From JBBSNV01 sp964458605 (GTDB taxonomy: Bacteria > Pseudomonadota > Alphaproteobacteria > Reyranellales > JAQSWP01), in NCBI GenBank assembly GCA_964458605.1, contig CAYWLS010000027.1:1-60655 (forward strand): a DNA stretch of 60,655 bases. Reading direction: 5' to 3'. Below are positions 36,627 to 45,891 of this stretch, in pieces. How positions within the stretch are numbered: the stretch's first letter is position 1; the number at the start of each line of letters is the position of its first letter. A program made the translations under genes and the position numbers. Below the pieces are notes generated by a model that was not told the origin of the DNA, ran no database searches, and saw nothing but the letters and a program-made list of their open reading frames with translations.

Positions 36627-37000
36627 GACCAGATGGTCTGTAAGCCGGGTTCTGTCCCCGCCGGAGCGGGTGATGACCATTCCTCTGGGACGCCTGTCGC
36701 CAGGCGCCTCGCGCGACCGACCCGGACGACAACGCGGAAACGCGCCCGCCGGTTGCCCGGCCTGTCGTCCCTATTTGGTCTTGCTCCCGGTGGGGTTTGC
36801 CATGCCAAGACCGTTACCGGCCTCGCGGTGCGCTCTTACCGCACCTTTTCACCCTTACCCGGCCCGAAGGCCTGGGCGGTCCGTTCTCTGTGGCACTTTC
36901 CCTGAGGTCGCCCTCGCCGGGCATTACCCGGCACCGTGTTTCCGTGGAGCCCGGACTTTCCTCGGCATTTCTGCCGCGGCCATCCGACCATCTGGCCCAG
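36624..37000 (-). ncRNA. rnpB: RNase P RNA (type A)
   Basis: About 377 nt on the minus strand. The closing helix P1 is formed by GGGCCAGATGGTC (36998-36986) and GACCATCTGGTCC (36638-36626). Universally conserved segments are present: GAGGAAAGTCCGGGCTCC near the 5' end, the CR II/III core with AGGGTGAAAAGGTGCGGTAAG and AGCAAGACCAAATAGG, and GACAGAACCCGGCTTACAG near the 3' end. It is the catalytic RNA that matures tRNA 5' ends. Ends are set by P1, so each is accurate to a few bases. Confidence 0.96.
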
Positions 37001-37004
37001 CGGT

Positions 37005-37033
37005 TAGGTATGACGGGCGCGGGCCGGGGTCAA
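37005..37033 (-). promoter_or_regulatory. Predicted rnpB promoter
   Basis: Minus strand -35 TTGACC (37033-37028), 17-bp spacer, -10 TACCTA (37010-37005). The expected start falls at 36998-37000, exactly where helix P1 begins. The -35 overlaps the stop codon of the upstream amidase. Confidence 0.65.
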
Positions 37034-37716
37034 TCGGCAATGGCGGCAATCAGGCCGCCCAGCACGGCAAGGCTGGCCGGGTCGAGCCGGCCGCTCACCG
37101 CTTCCGGCACGAAATGACGCTGGAAGGCGGCGACGACCGCGGTGCGATTTTCGCCATTGCCGGGCTCAAGATCGTAGCCGTAGCGCGCCAGCAGGGCGCG
37201 GGCGTCGCCGATCGGCGCCGGCGCAGCTTCGGGCACCGGCCACAGACCGATGCCGTGACGCGCCAGAAAGGCCCAGTCGAAACGCTCGCCCGGATCCTGC
37301 TTGCGCAAGGGCGCAACGTCGGAGTGGCCGACCACGTTGCGGCCTGGAATCGGATGGCGTCCGAGAATGGCGCGAGAGAGTTGCGCGACAGCCTGCATCT
37401 GCGCCGCCGGAAAATCGCGATAGCCCCATTCGTGGCCGGGATTGACGATCTCGATGCCGATCGAGCGGCTATTGACGTCGCGCTGGCCGCGCCAGCACGA
37501 CACGCCGGCATGCCAGGCTCGCCTGGCTTCCTCCACCAGCCGCCATACCGTTCCGTCTTCCTCGACGACGTAATGCGCCGAGACCTTGGCCTCGGGATCG
37601 CACAGCCGTTGGATCGCCTCGGCGGCGCTCTTCATGCCGGTGTAGTGCAGCACCAGCATGTCGATCGGCGTGTCCTGCGGACGCGGTCCATGATTGGGCG
37701 AAGCTCGTTCACGCAT
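37030..37716 (-). CDS. N-acetylmuramoyl-L-alanine amidase (AmiD/AmpD type)
   Basis: A 228-residue amidase_2 protein. Zinc ligands and catalytic residues are visible in MLVLHYTG (His), AWHAGVS, IGIEIVNPGHEWGYRDF and VVGHSDVAPLRKQDPG (His...Asp). The last about 60 residues resemble a peptidoglycan-binding helical domain. No signal peptide is seen, so it is probably a cytoplasmic recycling enzyme (anhydro-muropeptide amidase), although AmiD proper is a lipoprotein. The ATG at 37716 has AGGA seven bases upstream; an ATG two codons earlier is possible. It overlaps the acyltransferase stop by eight bases. Confidence 0.9.
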   Translation of the reverse strand: MRERASPNHGPRPQDTPIDMLVLHYTGMKSAAEAIQRLCDPEAKVSAHYVVEEDGTVWRLVEEARRAWHAGVSCWRGQRDVNSRSIGIEIVNPGHEWGYRDFPAAQMQAVAQLSRAILGRHPIPGRNVVGHSDVAPLRKQDPGERFDWAFLARHGIGLWPVPEAAPAPIGDARALLARYGYDLEPGNGENRTAVVAAFQRHFVPEAVSGRLDPASLAVLGGLIAAIAD

Positions 37717-38818
37717 CGGCATATCCTAACCGATGCCGCAGCCAGCGTCGGCAGGGCCTTTCCACCGCCAGGTGAAGCGCGATGCCCACGACCGTGGCCG
37801 CGGCGATCGCGGCCGCCATGCCGATCGCCGCATAGACCCACGCAGGCAGCGCGGCCCGGTGCGGCGCCAGCCAGGCGGCAAGCAGAAACAGCAGCGGAAA
37901 ATGCACCAGATAGATCGAATAGGAGGCCGCCCCCAGGAACACGACCGGCCGCCACTGGCACACCGCCGCCAGCGGACCGCGCGCGAAGGCCAGCGACAGC
38001 AGCAATGCCGCAAACACCGGCAGGAACAGAAAATCGCCGATCGATCGGGCGGGACTGGCGATGGCGAGCAGGACCAGGAGCAGCAGCGCCGCCACGCCGG
38101 TCGCCGCCCAATTCCAGCGCCGCGCCTGCGGTTCGACGAACAGCCGCCACAGCAGCATGCCGATGGCGAAGCCGACGACGGCGCGCAACAAGCCGATCGG
38201 GCCGGTGGCATTGAGGTGGGAATAGCCGGCGGCAAGAAACGCCGCCGCCAGGAGGGCCGCCAGCGCGGGGATGCCCAACAGCGCCGCGCGGCGGCCGGCG
38301 CGGCCCAGTCCCAGGACGAACAGCGGGAACAGCAGGTAGACCAGCCACTCGGCGCTGACCGACCAGGCGGGCCAGTTGAACTCGTCGGGGTTGGTCAGTC
38401 CCCAGTTCTGCAACATCAGCAGATGCAGCAGGAAGCGCAGCGGATCGAAGCCGCCGCGCCAGGCGACGGCGGCGCCGACCGCCAGCAACACGGCGACATA
38501 GGCTGGCCAGATGCGGGCCAGCCGCAGCCCGAGGAACCGGCCATAGGCCAGCCTGTCGGGCCGTCGCATCTCCGCGCCGTGCACATAGGCCAGCACGAAG
38601 CCCGACAGCATGAAAAAGAAATCGACGCCCAGATAGCCGTGCCGCGCCACCGGCAGCAAACGGTCGGCGAAATGCTGGGCGTGCCACAGGATCGGCCCGA
38701 AAGCGGCAAAGGCGCGAATGCCGGTAAGCGCAGGGAGAGGCTGGCGGCGATCGTCGCGCAAGGCGGTGGAGGCGATCGCCGGTCGCGCCGCGCCCCTGCC
38801 CGCTGCGCCCGGCGCCAT
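37709..38818 (-). CDS. Acyltransferase family 3 (OafA/YrhL-like) membrane protein
   Basis: A 369-residue protein with about ten spans. The family motif is seen near the N-terminus as LTGIRAFAAFGPILWHAQHF, with the conserved Arg and His, and GVDFFFMLSGFVLAY. Such proteins O-acylate sugars of lipopolysaccharide, exopolysaccharide or peptidoglycan using acyl-CoA. The acceptor is unknown; the overlap with the amidase gene hints at cell-wall sugars. The ATG comes one base after the EamA transporter stop (TGA-C-ATG). Confidence 0.88.
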   Translation of the reverse strand: MAPGAAGRGAARPAIASTALRDDRRQPLPALTGIRAFAAFGPILWHAQHFADRLLPVARHGYLGVDFFFMLSGFVLAYVHGAEMRRPDRLAYGRFLGLRLARIWPAYVAVLLAVGAAVAWRGGFDPLRFLLHLLMLQNWGLTNPDEFNWPAWSVSAEWLVYLLFPLFVLGLGRAGRRAALLGIPALAALLAAAFLAAGYSHLNATGPIGLLRAVVGFAIGMLLWRLFVEPQARRWNWAATGVAALLLLVLLAIASPARSIGDFLFLPVFAALLLSLAFARGPLAAVCQWRPVVFLGAASYSIYLVHFPLLFLLAAWLAPHRAALPAWVYAAIGMAAAIAAATVVGIALHLAVERPCRRWLRHRLGYADA

Positions 38819-38819
38819 G

Positions 38820-39698
38820 TCAGTTCACCGAACCGACCCGCGGCTCGCTGACCCGCGCGCGCCGCACCACGATGACGCCGACGCCGGCCAGGGTCAGCAA
38901 GCCGCCCAGCACGATCTCCCAGCTCAGCGGCTCGCCCAGCAGCGCCCAGCCCGACAGCACGCCCAGGATCGGCTGCAACAGCATGAAAGGAACCACCTGC
39001 CCCACCGGATGGCGTCGCAACAAGCCATACCACAAGGCGTAGGACACGATCACCATGACGACCGACTGGTAGAACAGCGCGCCCAGAAACGGCCAGGAAA
39101 TCGACTCCAGGGCTGCGATCTGGCCGCTCTCGAATATCGCCGAGGCGCCGAACAGCATGGGCGCGGCGAACACCGCCATCCAGGCGTTGATGGCATTGGG
39201 GTTGACGTCGCCCAGCCGCTTCATCTGGATGTTGGCCAAAGCGAAGAACAGCGCCGCCGCCACCACCAGCCCGACATAGAACAAATTGCCCGACAGGCGC
39301 GGCTGGCCGGCGATCAGGATGACGCCGACGAAGGCCAGCATCATGCCGACCACGCTGCGCCAGCCGAACCTGTCCTTGAAGATCAGCGCCGACAGGATCA
39401 CCGAGAACGGCAGTTGAAGCTGCACCACCACCGACGAGGTGCCGGCGTCGAGCGCCTTCATGCCGCTGAACATGCAGGTGAAATGCAGCACGCCCAGCAG
39501 CACCGCCAGGGTGAAGATGCCCTTGAGCCGGCCGCGCGGCAGCGGCACGAAGGGCACCAGCAGGATGGCAACCACCAGGAAGCGCAGCGCCACGAACAGG
39601 ATCGGCGGCACGTATTGCAGGCCGAGCTTGGCGACGACGAAGTTGAGGCCCCACAGGAGCATCACGAACAGGGTAATGCCCAGATCACCAGCACGCAT
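38820..39698 (-). CDS. EamA/DMT family transporter
   Basis: A 292-residue protein with ten predicted spans arranged as two EamA repeats (first starting LGITLFVMLLWGLNFVVAKLG, second around NLFYVGLVVAAALFFALANI, closing with LLGEPLSWEIVLGGLLTLAGV). The family exports metabolites, often amino acids; the substrate is unknown. ATG 39698 is preferred over an upstream in-frame reading because GGAG lies upstream and the longer version would run into the TerB-DnaJ gene. It is followed directly by the acyltransferase. Confidence 0.88.
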   Translation of the reverse strand: MRAGDLGITLFVMLLWGLNFVVAKLGLQYVPPILFVALRFLVVAILLVPFVPLPRGRLKGIFTLAVLLGVLHFTCMFSGMKALDAGTSSVVVQLQLPFSVILSALIFKDRFGWRSVVGMMLAFVGVILIAGQPRLSGNLFYVGLVVAAALFFALANIQMKRLGDVNPNAINAWMAVFAAPMLFGASAIFESGQIAALESISWPFLGALFYQSVVMVIVSYALWYGLLRRHPVGQVVPFMLLQPILGVLSGWALLGEPLSWEIVLGGLLTLAGVGVIVVRRARVSEPRVGSVN

Positions 39699-39780
39699 GA
39701 CTAGACGCTCCGCGCAAACACGATGCGCGTCGATCGCCGGACGCGCCCGGATCGGGCACCGGCCCGAAGACCGACGACAT

Positions 39781-40506
39781 TCACTTGATGCCCCGCTCGC
39801 GCGCGATCCTGTCATAGGCGGCGTTGATCGCCGCCACCTCGCGATTGGCCAGCGCGATCGCCTCTTCGGGCAGGCCGCGCGCCACCAGCCGGTCGGGGTG
39901 GTTCTCCCGCACCAGCGCCCGCCAGGCCGACTTGATCTGCTCGTCGCTGGCGGCGCGGGTCAGGCCCAGCACCGTATAGGGATCGGCCGCGCCGCCGGCC
40001 GCCGCCTCGGCGCGGGCGAAGCGGCTGGCGTCGAGGCCGAAGATCGCGGCCACCTGGCGCAGATAGCCGAGTTCGGCCGGATGCACCACGCCATCGGCCT
40101 GGGCGATGGTGTAGAGGCCTTCGAGCAGCTTCTCCAGGATCTCGGGATTGTCGGGGAACAGCCCGGCGACCTGGCGGGCATAGGGCTCGAAGCCGCGCAT
40201 GTCGCGCTTGGCCAGGTCGAAGATGCGGCCGACATTCCTCACCTCGTCGGGCGGCACGTCGAAAATGCGGCGGAAGGCGGCGATCTCATCGCGCGTCACC
40301 ACACCGTCGGCCTTGGCCATCTTGGCACCCAGCGCGATCACGCCGATGGTGAAGGCGATCTGCTTGGTGCCGTCCTGGACCTGCTGCTGGTCCGGCTCGC
40401 TCATCTCGTCGATGGCATGGCCGGCGGCGGCGCCCAGCAGCGCGCCGATCGGCCCGCCGAGGGCGAACCCCGCCACCCCGCCGACGACTTTCCCCAGAAT
40501 TCCCAT
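39781..40506 (-). CDS. DjlA-like TerB-DnaJ co-chaperone
   Basis: A 241-residue protein. The N-terminal Gly-rich helix (VVGGVAGFALGGPIGALLGAAAGHA) resembles the membrane anchor of DjlA. Residues about 50-165 are a TerB domain (AKADGVVTRDEIAAFR, AQADGVVHPAELGYLR), and residues 175-241 form a J domain with the HPD tripeptide in RENHPDRLV. It should stimulate a DnaK ATPase. It stands alone on the minus strand facing the oxoprolinase promoter region. No strong ribosome site is seen. Confidence 0.9.
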   Translation of the reverse strand: MGILGKVVGGVAGFALGGPIGALLGAAAGHAIDEMSEPDQQQVQDGTKQIAFTIGVIALGAKMAKADGVVTRDEIAAFRRIFDVPPDEVRNVGRIFDLAKRDMRGFEPYARQVAGLFPDNPEILEKLLEGLYTIAQADGVVHPAELGYLRQVAAIFGLDASRFARAEAAAGGAADPYTVLGLTRAASDEQIKSAWRALVRENHPDRLVARGLPEEAIALANREVAAINAAYDRIARERGIK

Positions 40507-40622
40507 GGCGTTTTGTAGCGGGCCGGCGGGCGCCCCACAACCGCGCCCAATGCAAAGCCGCCGCGCCGCCCCGGCTCAAGGGCGGGATGGCGCAACGCCC
40601 CGCGCTTTGGCAGCATCGCACC
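40507..40622. other. Divergent intergenic region
   Basis: A 116-base GC-rich gap between the DjlA-like gene and the hydantoinase fusion. Both promoters should lie here but I see no clear -35/-10 pair or operator. Confidence 0.3.
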
Positions 40623-43600
40623 ATGAACAGAACAAGCAATCCGGGCTGGCAATTCTGGATCGACCGCGGCGGCACCTTTACCGACATCGTCGGCCGTGCG
40701 CCAGACGGACGCATCCTCACCCACAAGCTGCTGTCGGAGAATCCCGAGCGCTACAAGGATGCCGCCGTCCAGGGCATTCGCGAGTTGCTGCGCGAGCACG
40801 GCGGCACCAGCATCGATGCCGTCAAGATGGGCACCACCGTCGCCACCAACGCGCTGCTCGAGCGCAAGGGCGAGCCGACCGCGCTGGCCATCACCACCGG
40901 CTTCAAGGATGCACTGCGCATCGGCTACCAGACGCGGCCCTATATCTTCGCCCTGAAGATCGAGCTGCCCGAGCTGCTGTACGATCAGGTAGTCGAGATC
41001 GACGAACGGCTGGGGCCGCACGGCGAAGTCCTGACGCCACTCGATACCGGCAAGACGCGGCGCGACTTGCAGGCGCTGTACGATCGCGGCTTCCGTTCCC
41101 TGGCCGTGGTGCTGATGCACGGCTATCGCTTCCCCCAGCATGAGAAGCAGGTCGCCGAGATTGCCCGCGCGATCGGCTTCACCCAGATTTCCGCCAGCCA
41201 CGAGGTCAGCCCGCTGATGAAGATCGTCAGCCGCGGCGACACCACGGTGGTCGATGCCTATCTGTCGCCGATCCTGCGTCGTTATGTCGACCAGGTGGCG
41301 TCGGAGCTGGGCGACGCCAGGCTGATGTTCATGCAGTCCAATGGCGGGCTGGCCGATGCCCGCGTGTTCCAGGGCAAGGACGCCATCCTGTCGGGCCCAG
41401 CCGGCGGCGTGGTCGGCGCGGTCGAGACCGCCAAGCTGGCCGGCTTCGATCGCATCATCGGCTTCGATATGGGCGGCACCTCGACCGACGTGTCGCACTA
41501 TAACGGCGAATACGAGCGCGCCTTCGAGACCAAGGTGGCCGGTGTGCGCATGCGCACACCGATGATGCAGATCAACACCGTGGCGGCGGGCGGCGGCTCG
41601 ATCCTGCATTTCGACGGCCGCAAATTCTCCGTCGGGCCCGATTCGGCCGGCGCCAATCCCGGCCCGGCCTGCTACCGGCGCGGCGGGCCGCTGGCGGTGA
41701 CCGACGCCAATGTCATGCTGGGAAGATTGCAAGCGAAGTTCTTCCCCAAGGTGTTCGGCAAGGACGGCCAACAGCCGCTCGACGAAGCCGTGGTGCGCGA
41801 TAAATTCGCCGCCCTGACCAAGCAGGCCAATGCCGCCACCGGCGACACGCGATCGCCCGAGCAGGTGGCGGAAGGCTTCCTGAAGATCGCGGTCGAGAAC
41901 ATGGCCAACGCGATCAAGGAAGTGTCGATCCAGCGCGGCTACGACGTGACGGAATACGCGCTGAACTGCTTCGGTGGCGCCGGCGGCCAGCATGCCTGCG
42001 CCGTGGCCGACGCGCTGGGCATGAAGACGGTGCTGCTGCATCCGCTGGCCGGCGTGCTGTCGGCCTATGGCATGGGCCTGGCCGATCTGCGCGCTATCCG
42101 CCAGCAATCGGTCGAGCTGAAGCTGGAGGACAGGCTGGTGCCCGAGCTGGCCCAGCGGCTGGACGCCCTGGCCGCAGACGGCCGGCAGGAGATGCTGGCC
42201 CAGGGCATCGCCCCGGCAAACATCGAAATCCTGCGCAAGGTGCATCTGCGCTACGACGGCACGGATTCTTCGCTGGTGGTGGATTTCGGCGACCGCGCCG
42301 GGATCGTCGCCGGCTTCGAGACGGCGCATCGCCAGCGCTACGGCTTCATCGTCGACAACAAGGCGCATGTGGTCGAGGCCATTTCCATCGAAGCCATCGG
42401 CCACACCCAGGCGGCGCAGGAGCGCGAGATCGCGACGCGGCGCACCGCACTGCTCAAGGCGCTCGACACGGTCGAGACCTTCATCGGCGGCCAGACCCAC
42501 AAGACGCCGGCCTACGACCGCGAGGACCTGCTGCCGGGCGACCGGATCGACGGGCCGGCCATGATCGTGGAAAAGATCGCCACCATCATCGTCGAGCCGG
42601 GCTGGCAGGCCGAACTGACGCCGCTCAATCACCTGGTGATGCGCCGGGTGGTGGCGCTGAAGCGCCAGGCAGCGATCGGCACCGAAGTCGATCCGGTGAT
42701 GCTGGAGATCTTCAACAACCGCTTCATGTCGATCGCCGAGCAGATGGGCACGGTGCTGGAGAAGACCAGCTATTCGGTCAACATCAAGGAGCGGCTGGAT
42801 TTCTCCTGCGCCATCTTCGACATCGAAGGCAGGCTGATCGCCAACGCGCCGCATATGCCGGTGCATCTGGGCTCGATGGGCGAGAGCGTGGCGGCGGTGA
42901 TCCGCGAGAAGGGCGATCGCCTCAAGCCCGGCGACGTCTATGTCCTGAACGCGCCCTATAACGGCGGCACGCATCTGCCCGACGTCACGGTGATCACGCC
43001 GGTATTCGACCGCGCCGGCAAGGATCTTCTCTTCTTCGTCGCCTCGCGCGGCCACCACGCCGATATCGGCGGCATCACGCCGGGCTCGATGCCGCCCGAC
43101 TCCAGGGTGGTCGAGGAAGAAGGCGTGCTGATCGACAACTTCCTGCTGGTCGAGGCCGGCCGCTTCCGCGAGGCGGAGATGCGCGCGCTGCTGGCCTCGG
43201 GCAGATATCCGGTGCGCAACGCCGAGCAGAACATCGCCGATCTGCGGGCGCAGGTGGCGGCCGACGAGACCGGCGTGGCCGAGCTGCGCCGCATGGTCGA
43301 CGAGTTCGGGCTCGACGTGGTGCGCGCCTATATGGGCCATGTGCAGGACAATGCCGAGGAGCAGGTGCGCCGCGTGCTGGGCGTGCTGAAGGACGGCAGC
43401 TACACCATGGAGATGGACAACGGCGCCATCATCAAGGTGGCCGTAACCATCGATCACCAGGCGCGCGCCGCCACGGTCGATTTCACCGGCACCAGCGCGC
43501 AACTGCCCAACAATTTCAACGCGCCCTCGGCCGTGTGCCGCGCCGCGGTGCTCTACGTGTTCCGCACCCTGGTGCAGGACACCATCCCGATGAATGCGGG

Positions 43601-44237
43601 CTGCCTCAAGCCGCTCACGCTGATCATCCCCGACGGCTCGATGCTGAAGCCGCAATATCCGGCGGCGGTGGTGGCGGGCAATGTCGAGACCTCGATGGCG
43701 ATCACCGAGGCGCTGTACGGCGCGCTGGGCGTGCAAAGCTCGGGCCAGGGCACCTTGAACAACTTCACCTTCGGCAACGACAGGTACCAGTATTACGAGA
43801 CGGTGTGCGGCGGCTCGGGCGCCGGGCCGGATTACGACGGCGTGACGGTGCACACCCATATGAGCAACGCGCGACTGACCGACCCCGAGGTGCTGGAGTG
43901 GCGCTTCCCGATTCGGCTGGAGAGCTTCGCCATAAGGCACGGCTCGGGCGGCAACGGCGCCCATCGCGGCGGTGACGGCGCCATCCGCAAGCTGCGCTTC
44001 CTGGAAGCGATGACCGCGTCGATCCTGTCCAACCGGCGACGCCTGCCGCCGTTTGGCCTGCATGGGGGCGAGCCCGGCGCGCCGGGGCGCAACTACGTCA
44101 TCCGCAGCGACGGCAAGGTCGAAACCCTGGGGCCGACCGACCGCACCGAGATGCAGCCGGGCGATATCTTCGTGATCGAGACGCCCGGCGGCGGCGGTTA
44201 CGGCAAGGCGGCGGCGAAGAAGGAAGCGGCGGAGTGA
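40623..44237 (+). CDS. 5-oxoprolinase/hydantoinase, HyuA-HyuB fusion
   Basis: A 1204-residue protein. The N-terminal HyuA-like ATPase half has WIDRGGTFTDIV and FDMGGTSTDVSHY, the ASKHA-type phosphate loops, with GPDSAGANPGPACYRRGG near the middle. The C-terminal HyuB-like half starts about VDPVMLEIFNNRFMSIAEQM and includes FSCAIFDIEGRLIANAPHMP and HGSGGNGAHRGGDGAIRKL. This single-chain layout is that of ATP-dependent 5-oxoprolinases (5-oxoproline to glutamate) and some hydantoinases; acetone carboxylases split the parts. The ATG at 40623 is chosen because the domain starts right there. The gene is alone on its strand and ends two bases from the convergent nadR-like stop. Confidence 0.9.
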   Translation: MNRTSNPGWQFWIDRGGTFTDIVGRAPDGRILTHKLLSENPERYKDAAVQGIRELLREHGGTSIDAVKMGTTVATNALLERKGEPTALAITTGFKDALRIGYQTRPYIFALKIELPELLYDQVVEIDERLGPHGEVLTPLDTGKTRRDLQALYDRGFRSLAVVLMHGYRFPQHEKQVAEIARAIGFTQISASHEVSPLMKIVSRGDTTVVDAYLSPILRRYVDQVASELGDARLMFMQSNGGLADARVFQGKDAILSGPAGGVVGAVETAKLAGFDRIIGFDMGGTSTDVSHYNGEYERAFETKVAGVRMRTPMMQINTVAAGGGSILHFDGRKFSVGPDSAGANPGPACYRRGGPLAVTDANVMLGRLQAKFFPKVFGKDGQQPLDEAVVRDKFAALTKQANAATGDTRSPEQVAEGFLKIAVENMANAIKEVSIQRGYDVTEYALNCFGGAGGQHACAVADALGMKTVLLHPLAGVLSAYGMGLADLRAIRQQSVELKLEDRLVPELAQRLDALAADGRQEMLAQGIAPANIEILRKVHLRYDGTDSSLVVDFGDRAGIVAGFETAHRQRYGFIVDNKAHVVEAISIEAIGHTQAAQEREIATRRTALLKALDTVETFIGGQTHKTPAYDREDLLPGDRIDGPAMIVEKIATIIVEPGWQAELTPLNHLVMRRVVALKRQAAIGTEVDPVMLEIFNNRFMSIAEQMGTVLEKTSYSVNIKERLDFSCAIFDIEGRLIANAPHMPVHLGSMGESVAAVIREKGDRLKPGDVYVLNAPYNGGTHLPDVTVITPVFDRAGKDLLFFVASRGHHADIGGITPGSMPPDSRVVEEEGVLIDNFLLVEAGRFREAEMRALLASGRYPVRNAEQNIADLRAQVAADETGVAELRRMVDEFGLDVVRAYMGHVQDNAEEQVRRVLGVLKDGSYTMEMDNGAIIKVAVTIDHQARAATVDFTGTSAQLPNNFNAPSAVCRAAVLYVFRTLVQDTIPMNAGCLKPLTLIIPDGSMLKPQYPAAVVAGNVETSMAITEALYGALGVQSSGQGTLNNFTFGNDRYQYYETVCGGSGAGPDYDGVTVHTHMSNARLTDPEVLEWRFPIRLESFAIRHGSGGNGAHRGGDGAIRKLRFLEAMTASILSNRRRLPPFGLHGGEPGAPGRNYVIRSDGKVETLGPTDRTEMQPGDIFVIETPGGGGYGKAAAKKEAAE

Positions 44238-44239
44238 TG

Positions 44240-45220
44240 CTAGCGCCTTAAGCCAAGGAAATGCGCGTCGATTGCCGCCAAGCCAGCTTGCAAACGCTGT
44301 GGCGGCGAACCGCTGACCAGGACATAGGGCAACTGCCGCCTTTCAAGCTCGGCGCGGCACAAATCGAAGAACTTCTTGCGTCGCATTGTATCGGAAAAAT
44401 AGCGCGTGCCATCATCGACCCACGGCATGTCGATGTCGGTCAGCAGATATAGATCTGCATGGTCGGCGAAACCATCGAGCGCAGGATCACGCCTGCCCAA
44501 CAGCATTTGTGACCATAGCGCGGTCAGCACTGGATCCGTGTCGCAGATCAGCAACTTGTTGGCGTGTTTGAGCAAAGCCTGGGTTGCTGCGATGTGCCCC
44601 TCGGCGATGCGTCGCAAATCGCCGGCGTTACAGTCGACACCGAAGTTTTCGGTATAGATGCGGCCGTATTCGGGAACGCAAATCGTGTCGAGCGCCTTGG
44701 CCAAGTCGTTTGCCAGCGTGGTCTTCCCGCTGCTTTCCGGACCGAACACGCAGACGCGCTTGGCGAAATGCGCCCGCACCGGCGGCGGCAAATAACGCCA
44801 GTTGGAAAACGGGTCGGCACGCACTGCTGTGCCCGACACCGGTGCCGCCGACCGTGCAATATCGAACGGCACGAAACGAGCGTCTACTTCCTGCGCCAGG
44901 CGATGGCCATAGCTCTCCGAAGCAAAGACGTGATCGATCGGTTGGCCGTCGAACTCACGCACAATATTTCGCCAGATATTCCAAAATTCTGCATGGTCTT
45001 CCGGCGCCTGCGGCACGTTTGCTCGATCGAGATGCACCACGCGAGCGCGGGGAAACAGTTCGTTCATCCAGCGGTGGCGCAACGCTCCAGGAATCGGGTC
45101 GTCCGGCAGGCTGCACACCAAGATAGTTAGCGTATCGACGTAAGCTGCAGCAAATTCGCACAACAGCACGTGACCATTATGCGGCGGCATGAACTTGCCG
45201 AGTAGGAAGCCGTGCGTCAT
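44240..45220 (-). CDS. nadR: NadR-like NMN adenylyltransferase/ribosylnicotinamide kinase
   Basis: A 326-residue bifunctional protein without the HTH domain of enterobacterial NadR. The nucleotidyltransferase motif is GKFMPPHNGHVLL (residues 6-18). The kinase domain begins with VCVFGPESSGKTTLA (Walker A, near 160) and continues with PEYGRIYTENF and LICDTDPVLTALW. It phosphorylates nicotinamide riboside to NMN and adenylates it to NAD+. The ATGA overlap with pnuC shows that import and activation are coupled. Both genes are visibly lower in GC than the flanks, suggesting acquisition. Confidence 0.92.
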   Translation of the reverse strand: MTHGFLLGKFMPPHNGHVLLCEFAAAYVDTLTILVCSLPDDPIPGALRHRWMNELFPRARVVHLDRANVPQAPEDHAEFWNIWRNIVREFDGQPIDHVFASESYGHRLAQEVDARFVPFDIARSAAPVSGTAVRADPFSNWRYLPPPVRAHFAKRVCVFGPESSGKTTLANDLAKALDTICVPEYGRIYTENFGVDCNAGDLRRIAEGHIAATQALLKHANKLLICDTDPVLTALWSQMLLGRRDPALDGFADHADLYLLTDIDMPWVDDGTRYFSDTMRRKKFFDLCRAELERRQLPYVLVSGSPPQRLQAGLAAIDAHFLGLRR

Positions 45221-45798
45221 GGCGTTGCCGGGATAAACGGTCGGCCACGCATTGTTTGCCACCATGCCCACAATCCGCCGATCGCCATGCATAGAAATAG
45301 GCCGTAAAGCCCGGCCGTGAGATGCAAGTCTTTGACGACAAACAAGCCGATGGCGCCGAGATCGACCGCAATCCACAGCAACCAGTTCTCTACGAAACGT
45401 CGAGCCAACAGAATTTGTGCCGCGACGCTCCCCGCTGCGATCGCGGAATCCCAATAGGGGTAAGCGGCATCAGTCCACCGCCGCATCGCAAAGCCAAAGG
45501 CCAGCCACGCGATCGTGGCAGCCAATAGCGTTAAAACGCGCCAGCGTGCCGAAAGAAAACGAATCGCAACTTTGCCGTCGCCTTCCCGTGCGTTAAGCCA
45601 ATCGAACAAGCCGTAAATTTGCACGATGAAGAAAAACACCTGAAGCAAAGCGTCAGAATAGAGCTGCGCGTCAAAGAAGATCTTGCCATAGAGCACCACC
45701 ATGAGCAGGCCGAACGGGTAGTTCCACACCGACCGCCCAATGATCAGCGCTACATTGATGATACCCAGCGCGACGGCGATGATCTCCAACCAACTCAT
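45217..45798 (-). CDS. pnuC: Nicotinamide riboside transporter PnuC
   Basis: A 193-residue membrane protein with about seven spans, matching PnuC: N-terminal WLEIIAVALGIINVALIIGRSVWNYPFG, the aromatic substrate-path residues in WNYPFG and YPYWDS, and a closing region LTAGLYGLFLCMAIGGLWAW. It facilitates uptake of nicotinamide riboside, trapped by the kinase domain of the NadR-like protein. The ATG at 45798 is preferred; an ATG six codons upstream lacks a ribosome site, and neither is strong. Confidence 0.9.
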   Translation of the reverse strand: MSWLEIIAVALGIINVALIIGRSVWNYPFGLLMVVLYGKIFFDAQLYSDALLQVFFFIVQIYGLFDWLNAREGDGKVAIRFLSARWRVLTLLAATIAWLAFGFAMRRWTDAAYPYWDSAIAAGSVAAQILLARRFVENWLLWIAVDLGAIGLFVVKDLHLTAGLYGLFLCMAIGGLWAWWQTMRGRPFIPATP

Positions 45799-45891
45799 GC
45801 ACTCGCATTGGATCATGCGGCGCGACGTGCCACAACCATCGAGCGATCAACATGTAGGAGATACCGGCGTCGAAAGCTGTTCGGCTTGTCC

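Noticed and set aside
36457..36808. Minus-strand ORFs overlapping the 3' half of rnpB
   Set aside because: Most of each frame is RNase P RNA; no start with ribosome site gives a separate protein.
36613..38214. Long plus-strand ORF across rnpB and the amidase gene
   Set aside because: It is antisense to the RNase P RNA and to a clear amidase; its translation is low-complexity Pro/Arg sequence.
40401..44063. A 1220-codon open frame antisense to the oxoprolinase gene
   Set aside because: It is a GC-driven shadow: codon choice and domain evidence all belong to the plus-strand HyuA-HyuB fusion, and the antisense translation has no recognisable fold.
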